Source: Liolophura sinensis (lineage: Eukaryota; Mollusca; Polyplacophora; Chitonida; Chitonidae). Taken from it: 64,000 nucleotides of DNA. This document shows positions 12,561-25,200 of the stretch, in pieces (position 1 is the stretch's first letter; each line of letters begins with the position of its first letter). Location: contig NC_088296.1 in NCBI RefSeq assembly GCF_032854445.1, forward strand, positions 22,497,853-22,561,852, read 5' to 3'. The position numbers and the translations under genes were made by a program. The notes under the pieces are model-generated. The model was not told the origin of the DNA. It did not search any database and was given only the letters and a program-made list of their open reading frames with translations.

Positions 12561-12769
12561 CCTTCGTTTCTCCTGGAATACTGTCCATTTGCTGCGCGCG
12601 CTCTGATGTATTACAGCTCATATCGTTTCCTTCTTAACATCGTCTTCCGTGTGTTTTCCACACACACAACTGTGCGCCTTCATTTTATGTTTGTGCCTTT
12701 CATGCACACACTAGTGTAAACCCCACAGTCGTGTACACCTAACTATACACCATTTATACATATAAGAAC

Positions 12770-15700
12770 CTACTTGTAACACGTAGGGGTGACATTATGT
12801 CCTCCGACTGCTGTTTCTAAGTCCTGACTTTCTTGCACTGTTTCCTTTACAGTCACATGTCTGGGGACAACACGGTCATGTTGTACAGAATCTAGAAGCT
12901 TCTGTCTGCTGACCTCATGTTTCTCCAAATCTGCTCTTATCTCCTTCAATTGTTCATCAATTCTGTGAGAAAGGGGGAGAAAAGAAAGAGACAAAGTCGT
13001 GTAATAATCCTATGTACCACGCAGTTATGAGAACGTCACGATGCACAGTCTACTATTCCTAGCAGGTTAGCTCTGATTTGTTTGAACAAATTTATGTTTG
13101 AACACTAAATATATTTTAGACTTGGGTCATGTTTTGGACAACCACAGTGCTGATACAGTGCTGTGACAGAAACACATCTGCTGACAATAGTCATCCGCAC
13201 GTGCACATGTATAACAAACCTAGAGAGGTATAACACATTTATACATACGTTTTGGTGAACCCGTGGAACCCTGTCAACAAACAGAATTGGAAACACATAT
13301 AAATTCATGTAAAGATGATAACCGAAACTAAGATTCTGTACATACCCTGTTTCTTCTAAAAGTTGGCACGCACGGTCTGCTCATTTTAGCCACTATATAT
13401 CTAGTTCTAGCAGAAATATTGGGTTTTTTTCACACGGCTAGACCATTTAATGAACAATATATTCATATCTTTACGTTTCCAAAAGGCTGGTAAAGAAATG
13501 TAATATTTTACTTTAAACATTTTTACTAATATCCGTCCCAAATTTTAGAAAAATTAGGGTATACTTTTACCACAAAATGTAACAAGAACACAGTCATAAG
13601 TAAAATGTCTTATCTCCCCTACAGTACACAGGGGCCCTTGGCTTTCCCTTAAAAAATTAGGCCACTCCCTATTCAATCACATAGTCAAAATCAGTTCTAA
13701 ATTCCGGTGTGATCAATTCTATGGAACTTGATGCAGTGTAATTTTTCCCTAAAAGATTTCCATATCACACAATCTTAGTTGAGAATGATTTGTTCCACAG
13801 AGTAAACGTAAAACAGTAACCAACTTAAAGTTAATGGTTGTATACAACGTACCGTGTGATAAGGTTTACAGAGGTATTTAACTGGAGTTGAGGCAACTGA
13901 ACCTGGATTGTGCATATCTGACTTACCTGTAAAAACTCGACGTCCATTGACGCTAATAAATCTTTGGAAGCCTGTACCATCCTCTCCATTTCCTGGGCCT
14001 GTAGTTGGAAATTTTTGACTATGGCGCTACACTCCACGCTCCACGGTGAATAACGGGTTTTTATACCCTCTAAAGAGTGTAGCCTCCAGGCTTGTCAAGC
14101 TTCCAAGGCTGCACAATAAGCCTTTTCTACCTCCTGAGTGTGAAGTTCCTGGTTTTTACTGCCAAACAGAAAAATCGTTTATTACCTCATCCACACCTTT
14201 AGAGCTGTGTGTTCAAGAAATTGTAAATGTATTTGTACAAGTGTAAAATGTAAGGGCTACACAGCTGTATCTACCATGTACCTCCGGGCAGGAGGGGATT
14301 TCACTTTAGTCCAGTGGTAGGTGTTCCAACCTCCAAAAGGCTAGTGCCATCACAAATGATGCTCCGAGCAGGCCTTAGATGCTTCGGACAGTACCTCAGA
14401 CTCCTGGGACTGGTTCAAACCAGAACATTGTCACCCCATCAGATCATATGGTGTACTTACATGTATATAGCCTTATAGATATTATTATGACAGCGTATGA
14501 TCGGCGATGGTGTATGAACTGGCGTTGTCTGAGTTGGGCATATCTCATGTGTGTCACAGAGAAGAAAGTCATATTAATGGTGCGATTGTCTGATCAGATA
14601 AACCAGAAATAGGTAAATCGACTCTTCCTTCATGCCAATGAATCCCGGCATCAACCCGTACATTACACTGTTTCAGTTCTTATAAAAAGTCGTCGCTCTT
14701 CGGGTTTAACTATTTAATTGTAATCTACACATATATAATATGAGACAGAAAAAGCTTTATCAAGACTAGATGATTTACAGCTGTATGTTACCTGGATTTG
14801 TGAATGATAGCAATATTTTACGTACTCAAAATGAGTCACCAGGGTATGCAGTACAAAACAGGCTGAACAGGTGTCATGGAAAATACCAACCTGTATCTTA
14901 TTGTGCAGCCTCATAACTCCTGACAGTGATTGTTTAGTTTCTTGTAGGACTTTCTCCAGTTCACTAGTCTTGGTCAAAACATCTGACTGTAATGTAAGAA
15001 AACGTTGCATTTAAAAACCAGGTTTTCAAACGACTGACCACAGTACAGGACAAAATGTCGCCTACTTCACTATAGATCACAAACATTGGGTCAATGTATA
15101 GTTTCAGATCATGACCTTTTTATTTTGATTATCGATTTATTGACTAGCATGTTATACGATTTAGATAGTTATTTAAGTTATAACTAAAACATTCCTTGGC
15201 TCTTTGTAACATCATCGAACTCTGTTTACTAATTTGCATGATTCCAAAGTAATTTTGTACTTATACAATTTCTTAGTTTTTTCGTGGTTAGTGGTGTTCG
15301 TTGTTCTGGGAATTGGACTTGCGATTAATGACTTAAAACATCCACTTTGGTTGATGACTGATATACGAATGTCTTTTTCGCCTTACCTTGTCATTCTCAG
15401 ATGCAGATTTTATATCTTGCATAGCGTGTTTTGGATGGTCAATCACACACCCTACACAGACCACCATGTGGCACGGTACACAGTACAAGCTGAATGGCTG
15501 ACCGTGTTTAGTACATGTAGCTTGCTTAGTCGATTGGTGGTCTCTGCTGGCTTGACCCTGTGAGATTTCCTGGGAGAGGTACTCCAGAGAGGAAATCAGA
15601 CGATGTCTTTTTAGAGGCCCCCTCATTGGATGGTAAATTGCAAGACATTCCTCACAGTAGAACACACCACAGATAGTGTAAAACTTAACAGCTTCAGCGT

Positions 15701-16055
15701 GATTATCATCCTCACACAGAGAACAATATGGGATTTCATCCTCAACCTTCACAGCAGTTGAGAACCTCCCCACAATTTCAGTCAGATGAAAGTTGGGAGG
15801 CAGACCAGCCACACCTTCTCTCCCCAAACTGGTCGGTGCCCGACACACAGGGCATGAGATCAGCTGATAAGCCTCCTTACTCCCCGTATTGTCGGAGGCC
15901 TTATCTGTCTGTAGAGGTTTAGACTTGTCAGCATACAAACCAATGCATTCCCTACAAAAAGTGTGCTGACAGGGTAGAATTACTGGTTTCCGGAATGTTT
16001 CCATACATATAGAACATGTGAGGACATCATTCCGATTCTGCTTGCTTTCGGCCAT
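12770..16055 (-). pseudogene. TRIM-type RING/B-box/coiled-coil gene with an in-frame stop
   Basis: Exons on the minus strand: 16055-15387 (223 codons, ATG at 16055, donor GTAAGG), 14986-14891 (96 nt), 14148-13927 (222 nt) and 12962-12770 (ends TAG). Exon 1 encodes a C3HC4 RING (C14, C17, C29, H31, C34, C37, C68, C71), B-box 1 (about 111-151) and B-box 2 (about 181-210). Exons 2-4 are helical and coiled-coil-like. RING proteins of this class are usually E3 ubiquitin ligases, and many act in innate immunity. No SPRY or NHL domain is seen. Codon 18 of exon 3 is TGA (14097-14095) where a sense codon, perhaps Trp, is expected, so translation would stop near residue 272. Exon 3 ends in phase 0 but exon 4 needs phase 2, so a small exon may be missing. 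Pseudogene, truncated protein or sequencing error remain open. Confidence 0.75.
15264..15380 (+). repeat. Dispersed repeat family D copy, abutting a TRIM splice donor
   Basis: It reads tgggaattggacttgcgatt, then tgatatacgaatgtcttttt. The same order of words occurs at 24458, 46767, 50255, 54525, 61325 and 63290. Its end at about 15380 touches the donor of TRIM exon 1 (15381-15386). Confidence 0.65.
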
Positions 16056-16850
16056 TATTCGCTCGGTTTTTTTTCCTGAAATAAAAACGGCAAATTGCTC
16101 AGACTGGCACCTGTAAAGGTGTTCCTATTTACAAAAATATCAACGTTCAAGACATTGGGTACAGTACTTTTTGTCTCTATTTTCGAATTCTCACTGAAGA
16201 AGCATTAGAGAACCTACACACTTACGAGGAGAGTATGCACACCTCCCTTTTCTGAGAAGGAATTCTGCCCAGTTAGAAATTTAGCGATTCTTCCTTCTAT
16301 TGCGCACGAGAGATTTTTGGGCAAAGGTCTGATCTAGCCAGTTTGGGTCTGCAGATTTGTGTGCAAAACAAGGCTGTCGCGATTTAAAAAGCAGATGTAC
16401 AAAAACACCTTCAGCAGCAGTGTCGGGACTTGACTCAGTATGACAATTTGGCTAAGCCTGTGGACTGCAGTGGTTATGCAGGTAACTTGAGTCTATGTAC
16501 TGCATGGTAATTTGACCAAACTTCTGGAATATCTTTATCTACAGAATTTTAGAGATATAATAAATACCACAATAATAATAGTGACGAGTAACAAGTACAT
16601 TTCTTACTTAGATTAAAAGGTTATGAACTAACGTCAAATTTAGTGTTTCAGCTTCCAGTGTTTTATTATGATATTGTCAGGAAGCACAGAAGTACAGACT
16701 TCGACATAGTTGCTATACCCCCTGATCAACACAGATCAGTACAGACTTCGACATAGTTTCTATACCCAATGATCAACACTGATCAAACAAAATCTGTAAA
16801 CCGTAAACATTGACTTTGCTCCAACGTAGAAGTGCGCAATACATGTCCCA
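15705..16850. repeat. Segmental duplication, parent copy (TRIM 5' end)
   Basis: The RING half of TRIM exon 1 and about 800 bases upstream align end to end, with moderate divergence, to 20465-21650 in the same orientation. Shared stretches include ttcctatttacaaaaatatc and caccttcagcagcaatgtcg (one mismatch). Confidence 0.85.
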
Positions 16851-17035
16851 TTAGATACAGTGTTATGACAGAGACAGTTTAAAGACAACACAAAAGCCTG
16901 GATTTGAGGAATGTAATCTCAAGTAGACTGTAGAAGTAGGTCAACGTCATTTCTATCTTCACACAGCTCGAGCTCAAGTAGACTGTAGAAGTAGGTCAGC
17001 GTCATTTCTATCTTCACACAGCTCGAGCTAATATA
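16675..17035. repeat. Two short tandem duplications
   Basis: Near 16690-16795 the block agtacagacttcgacatagt to gatcaacac is repeated twice. Near 16917-17030 a 54-base block starting ctcaagtagactgtagaagt is repeated twice, almost identically. Confidence 0.8.
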
Positions 17036-20000
17036 TAAGTAGACCTACATGCAGTATACGGTTGTCCCGACTGGCTCAGCTATGTCAGTTACACACCCCA
17101 TTGTTGGTGATCAGTGGGTGAGGTTTTAATTCTTGCTGAGCGGGAAGTCAATAATAGGCCTACACGTAGCCCTTTAGTTCTGTAACGCTGAAAATCCTGT
17201 GAGCAATTCAGCACATAATTGTAAGATGCGATTTACTTATACACTATACTATTGCAGTTTTTATATTTGGAGCAGAGAGGCGAACGTTGTAAGTAAACGA
17301 ACAGCGATCCATACGTGCCGGCTGCTCTGGCTATTTACATGTATGTAGGTCGGACTCAAGACAACATGTCACCGACAATCAACGACCTTCACCACAACCC
17401 TATATAATGCCTGTCAATGTCACAGCTTCAGAAAAATATGTTAATAACTTACTGTCGCCGTGCATATATAGTGACAAGATCGACATAATCAAACAGTATG
17501 AACCTGAACCCAAGTTAGTCGTTTTCCCTGAGAAGAAACTATTCTGACTATCTATTGACAGTGTCAGAGGTGCACAGACAGGCTGAGAGTAGAGTCCATA
17601 TAGACACCCCCCAAGTCGGACGTCTTCTTCGTGTGTATTTGAGGACGACCAGACCCGTTAAATACTGTCCGAGGCATTACTTATGGATAAGATTGACAGA
17701 GGCATTACTTATGGAGAACAACTCCTGGATTTATTGTGTTGGTGACGTTTCGATGTAAGTTCTTACATCGTTATCAAACCATATGAACATACAGTGTTTA
17801 AATACTGGTTGTAGGGTCACTTTCCTGGCGGATATCGTGGCCCATCAAATCAGTGTTTTATTTAATTTTTTTTAACACATGAATATTTTGGTTACATAAT
17901 AGCAGTGCGTTGGTATACTATTTACATATGTACATGAGTCAATTAGTGGGATTAAACCTCTTTGTGGTAGCATGTGTATAGCTTATTGTATAGGTTCAAA
18001 TGCTGCCATGGTCATTTAACAGAAAGGGGATAAATAGTAAGCTATTTACAGAGATTAACGTTATCTTTACATTAGAAATACATAGATCTACATTAAAGAA
18101 TTACAATGAGTTGCCTATACAGAAATTTACACAGAGAGGAAACAACAGTAGTGCTTTTATTTATTGGCTAACAGTTTTGTTCTCTTGCTTCCTCCTCTGT
18201 GACGTGGAGTTCAGGAGCTCCCGCCACTTATACCGGACGCCGTCCAAGAAAAACCAGCGTACTGGAAACCTGTGCTTGTAACAGGTGCGACAAGTATGAA
18301 CATACAGAGATACAAGACAACATATATACAGTAAGAGAGTGAGTGGTGTCAAAAACAGTCAACAATGTAACATAGATAATAACTTCAGGGTTAGTGGCTT
18401 CAGGGTTTAAGGCGGTAAAGGGACAGAAACACTTCCACTCAAAATACACGTACCCCTTCTTCCAGAACTTACCTGTCGACAGAAATACTGCCGTTCTTCA
18501 CAACTTGCAGGGGAGGTAAATCTGTCAGTATGTTCGTAAGCCTACACAGGTATACTCTGTGACATCTCAACAATGGTTTCCACAACTCGTCATTAAACTT
18601 AGGCCTATATGTGAATTTCACATTTCAACAAACAATCAGTTTCCCACAAAATGACTTCAGCAAATGGGTAGGTCATTTAGATTTGTTATCACGTTTAGTT
18701 CCAAACAGAACACCTTGGAAATCTAAATGAGAAATAGAGGATGGATTTTCTGAAACCAGTATAATGAGATTAGGCTATAGCTACAACACTTTGAAGTCCA
18801 GTTCAAACGGCATTACGCAGTGGGGTCTCCAGGGTGAAAAGTATAAAAACATAGCTTCTAGACAACCTTGTCGTTATAGGTGACTACCCTAAAGCTTTCT
18901 CATGTGGCCCCGATAAATTTAATAGACCCAGATCTCGGTGTGTGTGAGAGGCCGTAGAGGAGTGCCTGTCTACCCTGAGTTGTGAGCCTTAACCGAAGAG
19001 ACCGGGATTCCGGTGACTGATGGCAGGCTGGTCTTGCGGAATTCTCAATCCCAATACCCCATTTCGGCTCTTACTTAGTTAGAGACTAGAGGATGGATGG
19101 ACCCAGTTCGGTCAATTGGCTCCGAACTAAAATCACAATTGGTTAAACGATTCACAACAAAAAAGTAATAATGGGTAATAAAAGTAATAATGATAGTAAT
19201 ACCAAACTGAATACGTACTTATCAACATTAAATAACGTTTCTACTCCTCATTTGGTCTAAATTTGCTCGCAGGTGCCCAAGGAGACCTGTACATACCTAG
19301 TCCGACTAGATGCTTTACATGACAAAAACTTGGGCATGGTAATGACAAATGTACAAAAAATGTGGCCTGCTTCTGGTGTGCAGGAGAAGGCCATGAGGGT
19401 TTGAAAGTACTTAGGCAATAAAATGTTTACATTAGCCCATATGGCTTCTTCTAGGGACTTTTCTTTCTTTATAAAACAGAAACATTGCTCTACCTTAAAT
19501 GTTCAAAATATAACTTTTCAAGAAGCACGTTGCCTTATCTCTTTTCTCGAGCACTCTCTTGAACACTTTATTCGCCAATGTGATCAAGAGAGTATCGTCA
19601 TTGCTGGTGACTGATGACTGTAAATCTAAAACAGTATCTCTGCTAGAATAAGTTAAACCTGTCAACAAAACAACGTCTTGCTTTCCAGGCAGAGAGTTTA
19701 AACTGTTACTGAAACAGAACGAGAATAGCATCTCTGCTCCTATCGGCAAACATATATCTAAAACTGTACAATAAGGATCTAATCAAGATAAGTCAAACCC
19801 AGTGGCCCTTCAGGCCGACCCACTCAGGCAATCAGAAACCTGGTGTGAATTTCCTCCTCAGGTAAATCATATATGTCTCTTATCACCCCTTGGCAGCTGT
19901 TTAGTGAGTTGTGGGATGACACGACTATCGAAATGCCAGCAGGTTGATAGACTGCTGTTTCCCCTTACCCTCAGTGAAGGCATCACCAGAGCTAAGTTTT

Positions 20001-20460
20001 TTTAACATTGAACATCGCGGGGCCTCCGTGGTCGATGTGGTAAGCGTAACAGCAATTAAAACAGAATCAAACCCTGACTTAGGTAAATTGACAAGAGGCC
20101 GCATTTCACCGGTTACATGTGACCATTTGCCAGCTGTCATACTGTCGTTCTGGTCTTACTCTCAATGCTGTACGTCTTTATTTATATTAGAAGTATGTAC
20201 AACAAACCCATAGTGAACACAAACACATCGAACATACATGTACAAAAAAACCCACCCAAGGATTACAAGATGAATACTACTGTTTGTGGTTTCACAGCTT
20301 ATAAATATTGTAACAAACGAAAAAGTCACAGTCATTTCTGTGAAGTGATCATGTAATATCTGTAACAACCTAAGGGCTTTACGTGTTCATATACTCAGTT
20401 TCCTTGAGTACAGGCTTCCATCAGTAAATATGATTTTGTACTGAGTGTTATGAGGTAATC
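17036..20460. other. Intergenic DNA
   Basis: No gene is supported. It contains a perfect 9-bp-arm hairpin at 17751-17770 and short open frames without domain-like composition. Two nearby copies of gaggcattacttatgga lie at about 17660-17715. Confidence 0.5.
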
Positions 20461-20464
20461 TGAT

Positions 20465-20815
20465 ATCCTTCTCACACAGAGAACAATATGGGATGTCATC
20501 CTCAACCGTTACAGCAGAAGAAAACCTCTTCAGAGTTTCTGCCAGATGAAAGTTGGGAGGCAGACCAGCCACACCTTCTCTCCCCAGACTGGTCGGTGCT
20601 CGACACACAGGGCTAAAGATCAGCTGATGAGCGTCCTCACTCCCCGTGCTGCCGGAGGTCTCATCTGTCTGTCCAGGTTTAATCTTGTCAGCATACAAAC
20701 TAATTCATCTCCTAAAAACTGTGCTGAAAAGCAAACATTACTGGTTTCTGGAATGTTTCCACACATATCGGACGTGTGAGAACCTCTTCACGATTTTGCT
20801 TGCTTTCAACTATTA
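20465..20815 (-). pseudogene. Decayed copy of the TRIM RING exon
   Basis: The minus-strand translation of 20698-20465 matches residues about 41-115 of the TRIM exon at 15387-16055 (shared CRAPTSLGREGVAGLPPNFH). The preceding 120 bases match the RING start but are damaged. The first Cys pair reads TRPIC instead of TCSIC, LPC reads FAF, the CREC segment is interrupted by a stop, and the CPVC start is S-P-V-C. The initiator ATG is lost (ATA). It diverges from the parent right after the YCSLCE segment. It is a dead partial copy. Confidence 0.85.
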
Positions 20816-21650
20816 AAAACGGCAAATTGATCAGACTGACACCTATGAGGGCGTTCCTATTTACAAAAATATCAACTTTCAAGACTGTACACTCTGTTCA
20901 TCAGTCCCTGTGTTCGAGTAACATATGGGGTACAGTACTTTTTAATGCTATTGCTCAATTTCCCTCTAAGAAGCATTGCAGTACCTATACGATTAGGGTA
21001 TATGTAATTCGCTTTCCCAAGAAGGAATCTATTCTGCTCAGTTGAAAATTTGGCGATTCTTCCTTCTATCACACTCGAGCAACCTTTTCTTTTGACAAAC
21101 GTCTGGTGAAGTTAATTTGGCCAGATGTGTTTGATTATGATTTTCGACATATATATAGCTCGCATCCATAATTAGCAAATCTGTGTACAAAAACCAGACT
21201 CTCTCTATTTAAAAATAGATTTACATACACGGAGTAGGAAAGCACCTTCAGCAGCAATGTCGGGACTTGACTCAGTATGATAATTTGGCCGAGCATCTGG
21301 ACAACAGTGGCTATGAAGTAGACTTGACCCCATGTGTGAAATTAGGCTAAACCTCTGGAACATCTCTATCTGTTGAATTTTTTGAGATATGACAAATATC
21401 AAACCAAATTACTGATAGTGATGAGTAACACGAACATGTCCTACTTAGATTAAAATGGATATGAATTAAGGTCCACGTTTTCCAGCTTCCAGTGTTTTAT
21501 TATGTTATTGTGAGAAACAACAGAAGTACAGACTACAATAAAACTGCTATATCCTGTCACCAACAGTGGTAAAACACAGTGTTTCAACAGTAAATGTTGA
21601 CTTCGCTCCACCATAGAAGTGTGAAGTACATGTCCGGTTAGATACTGGAT
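20816..21650. repeat. Segmental duplication, derived copy (TRIM upstream DNA)
   Basis: This is a continuation of the copy of 15705-16850, ending near catgtccggttagatactgg, which pairs with catgtcccattagatacagt at about 16840. Confidence 0.8.
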
Positions 21651-21663
21651 GACCAATATCAGT

Positions 21664-21855
21664 ATAACGCCTCGGGCGGGGCTACTTACTTGCCTTCGGT
21701 AAGTCGTCTCAGTGAAGCAGCATCAGATAAGAGAGTGGTGGAAATCCGTCCTGCAACAAGGAGGTCCATTACAAACCCTACGGATTCCTTCGTCGTCGTA
21801 TGACTGAAAAATTGTTGAGCACGACGTTAAACCCCAAGCACACACTCACTCACTC
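21664..21855 (+). mobile_element. SINE family B, 5'-truncated copy
   Basis: It begins at ctcgggcggggctacttact and ends gttaaaccccaagcacacac plus tcactcactc. The tRNA head is absent. Confidence 0.8.
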
Positions 21856-22227
21856 TAGGAAAGAAAAACCAGCTGATAACCTGAGATAAAATGACAGGCT
21901 ACGTGACAAAATTAACATCTGTGACCTTACACTTTTTCTCATCCATGTTTTGACACGCTGTGTGTCTTCTGGTAATACACACGTGGGGAGTTATTCGATT
22001 CCTCAAAGATTTACTTACAACAAGTACAATCGCTGAAATAATCAGTAGCCATTTCTCCAAATACTAAGCGCTATGACCTGAATGCCAATATAGTTCATAT
22101 GTCATATCTGAGCGGGTCTTTGCTTAAGATGTCTGATATTTAAAACAGAGGTTTTTGAATCACACAGCAATTGTAGTGGGGTGATTTTTGTAAATAATGG
22201 TTACGTGTCACGACAGAGGGATAAACA

Positions 22228-25200
22228 ATGGCCATTACCTACTTCTTGTTTATATTGTCTTGTATCTGTTATGCGGGTGAGTCGTATTTACCTCAAACCC
22301 TCCTTGTATCGATAAGTTTATGGTTAACATGAAATGTGCTTATATAAATTCTTATCAGGTAATCGGTAATATTGTAATTTCGGCGGTATCTTGACATGCA
22401 TTATACTAGGGTGATGCATTACACTTGGGTAATCACTTGGGTAATGCATTACACTTGAGTAATCACTTGGGTAATGGATTACATTTGGGTAATCACTTGG
22501 GTAATGCATTACATTTGGGTAATCACTTGGGTAATACATTACACTTGGGTAATCACTTGGGTAATGCATTACATTTGGGTAATCACTTGGGTAATACATT
22601 ACACTTGGGTAATCACTTGGGTAATGCATTACACTTGGGTAATCACTTGGGTAATGCATTACACTTGGGTAACCACGATGGGCAACCACGATGCATATTA
22701 TAGGTGGAATGTTACAGGGAATTTCTTGCAGGATATCTAGCTCTCATTGTTGAGCTGCAAAATGACACTGCACAAATTTATAGTATGAATAACCTATAAT
22801 TCCCTTGTGGCACTAGCATCCAATTAGTCTTCATTCACTTTTGAGTTTGGAGGCAAATCTTGGACCCAGTTGCCCCAACTGCGCATGCATAACCTTAAAC
22901 GCATGATCCAGTGCAGGCATGCTGCCGGTTCAGCTCTGGTTTCACATGAGGACTTGCATTGGTCAGTATGTTTTTTGACTGACCGCTGGATCAGTTGAAG
23001 GACTGATTGTTTAAATACTTGAAATTATAACCAATGAGGAGTCAGGAAATAAAGGCGTTAGCACAAGACGAAACGGAGCCAGAGAGCATATAAAAGTCAT
23101 CTCGTAAACTAAGTGTAAAAGTTGTTTCTGGTACGGAACTGGCTAATACATTCTTGATATAACATACTCACTGTACAGTCAACAGGATAACATTTTAAAG
23201 GTAAAATGTTCAAGGTGGGAGTTAAAAGTTTTCACTGTTACTTTTTTAGACATTTCTTTTGGAACTCACCTTATAGGTTGTCTTGGAAATGGGTCTTGCG
23301 TCTACCGACGTCGAACGCTCCTTTTATAGTTCACGAATGGAATGCGAATGTCGGTCTAAATGCTTAGATTTTAACCAATTTAGTTTCAACCACACTTAAT
23401 TTGCGAATGTTCAAAAGTTTGGACGTTTCCTGGTGTATTTTTCGAATTATTTGCAGAGGGTGGACTGGGAAATTCCACATTCCACCAAAGGGCTGATATG
23501 ACAGCAACAAGCACAACAACAACGACGTCATCCGTGGCAACAACGGCACATTTTGAAATAGTTATTGAGCACGGGAAGATTTACCTCAAGGTCTCCGACC
23601 CGTGTGATGTCAGTCAGACTCTGTGTCCAGTCGAGTGCTTTGTGGATTCGCAGAAATCTAACACGGTGGCTTGGGAGTGCAACATTTGCAACTGCTCAGA
23701 CGTGACCACACCAGGTAGGTGGAGGGATTTATCACCAAACTGCATTGTGAGTATACTTGTGCTTTTACAATTCTCATCTTGATGGACATGCGTACCTCAG
23801 ACTACAATTAATTTTCCATGTACTACTTACACCTTAACGTTCGCAGCCCTCATGCACGGCGCCATCTTAAGGTTACGTGCACGGAACTACTATGACAACT
23901 AGCAATGTGGGCTTTAAACCGTTACGCGCCTTTAAATCTGTAAGCCCTAAACCTCTCTAAAAAGCTTGTTGTTGTTTTGATGAAGATGAAATTTTGTGAT
24001 ACATCCTTTCCAATAGATCGGGTATCTCTGTGTCTCAGTTTGACAGCAATTTCACCACGTCTGTATGTGCATCCGTCGAAGCCATACGAAAAACACTGGT
24101 GGAAGTAAACTTCAAATTCTGCCTTGCAAAATGACGACCAATAGGGGGCAGAAAATTCAGAGGTAGAAAAAACAGAAAATCCAGATGTAGAACCCCCCCC
24201 CCCCCCCAGAAAATCCAGATGTAGGAAAACAGAAAACCAATAAATGTTAATGCTGTGCTGGACCATATCTTCAAAATGATATCTTTGATGACTCCTCGCA
24301 TTAGTCTTATTGTCTGAAAAGAAAAGACGAATTTATTAATTTTGTTAAAGTTTGGTAAAGTGTACCTAAAGGTATCTTTCTATAATCAATGAAAACTGTT
24401 GACGGCTTCTCTTTGCATGATTCAGTCAGAATTTCTTACTTTATACACTAGTACTGTCTTAGTTCTTTGGTGGTTTGTGTTTTACGTCGTCTTGAGAATT
24501 GGCCTTGCGATTATTTACCCGGAAGGTGTATTTTGTCGTACAGCTGATATACGAATCTCTATTATGACGGATACATTTATACCATTTTGTTAAAACAGAA
24601 TTGTTAAATCTTTTCTTAAAGTGTGCCAGTACTCGCAGTTAGTAATAACTGTACACAATTTCGGTTCCGTTTTAGCAACACTGACCCATATTACAGCACC
24701 TGCGGATTTATCAACAACAGGTAATGCTTAAAATTCCAGGTTTTATTTGTATTGTCCAACGCAAAGAATGCAAATTGAACACTTGATACGAAATAGTAGT
24801 TAAATCTTTCTGATATGATGCTGTAATCAAAAAATCAAATAATAATTTAGAATTATAACAATAATAGCAAATAGGCAAATGCAACGCTGGTTCAGCCAGA
24901 AAAGGGTTTTTGTCACTACTCCCAATTGGCCCGTATTGAATGAAGTAACAGGTTCGAATCCAACCACTTCGAGTGCGTTTGGGGTGTTGTCAGAATGTCA
25001 AAAAAAAATACAGCAGAGAGAGTAAATGCAGAGCATCGTGGACGATTTGGTAGCTGGCACATAGTCACAGCTATGGCCTCAGATAAGGTTTTATTCTAAC
25101 ACTTCAGACGCCCCATAGCATCCTTCTTTAAGCAGTCTTAGGTAAAAACAGTACCGTGATGTTGATAGCAATATGTTACTGATGCTATTGATTTTAAGTT

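Noticed and set aside
10514-12719. Open frames on both strands with 14-residue repeats
   Set aside because: Direct translation of the 42-bp minisatellite. The mirrored openness of both strands is explained by the period and composition.
22324-22740. Asn/Leu/Gly or Tyr/Pro/Ser repeat frames
   Set aside because: They are translations of the intronic 30-bp array.
23922-24301. Minus-strand frames of 88-114 codons
   Set aside because: They lie in an intron, run through a C/G homopolymer at about 24190, and have no recognisable domain.
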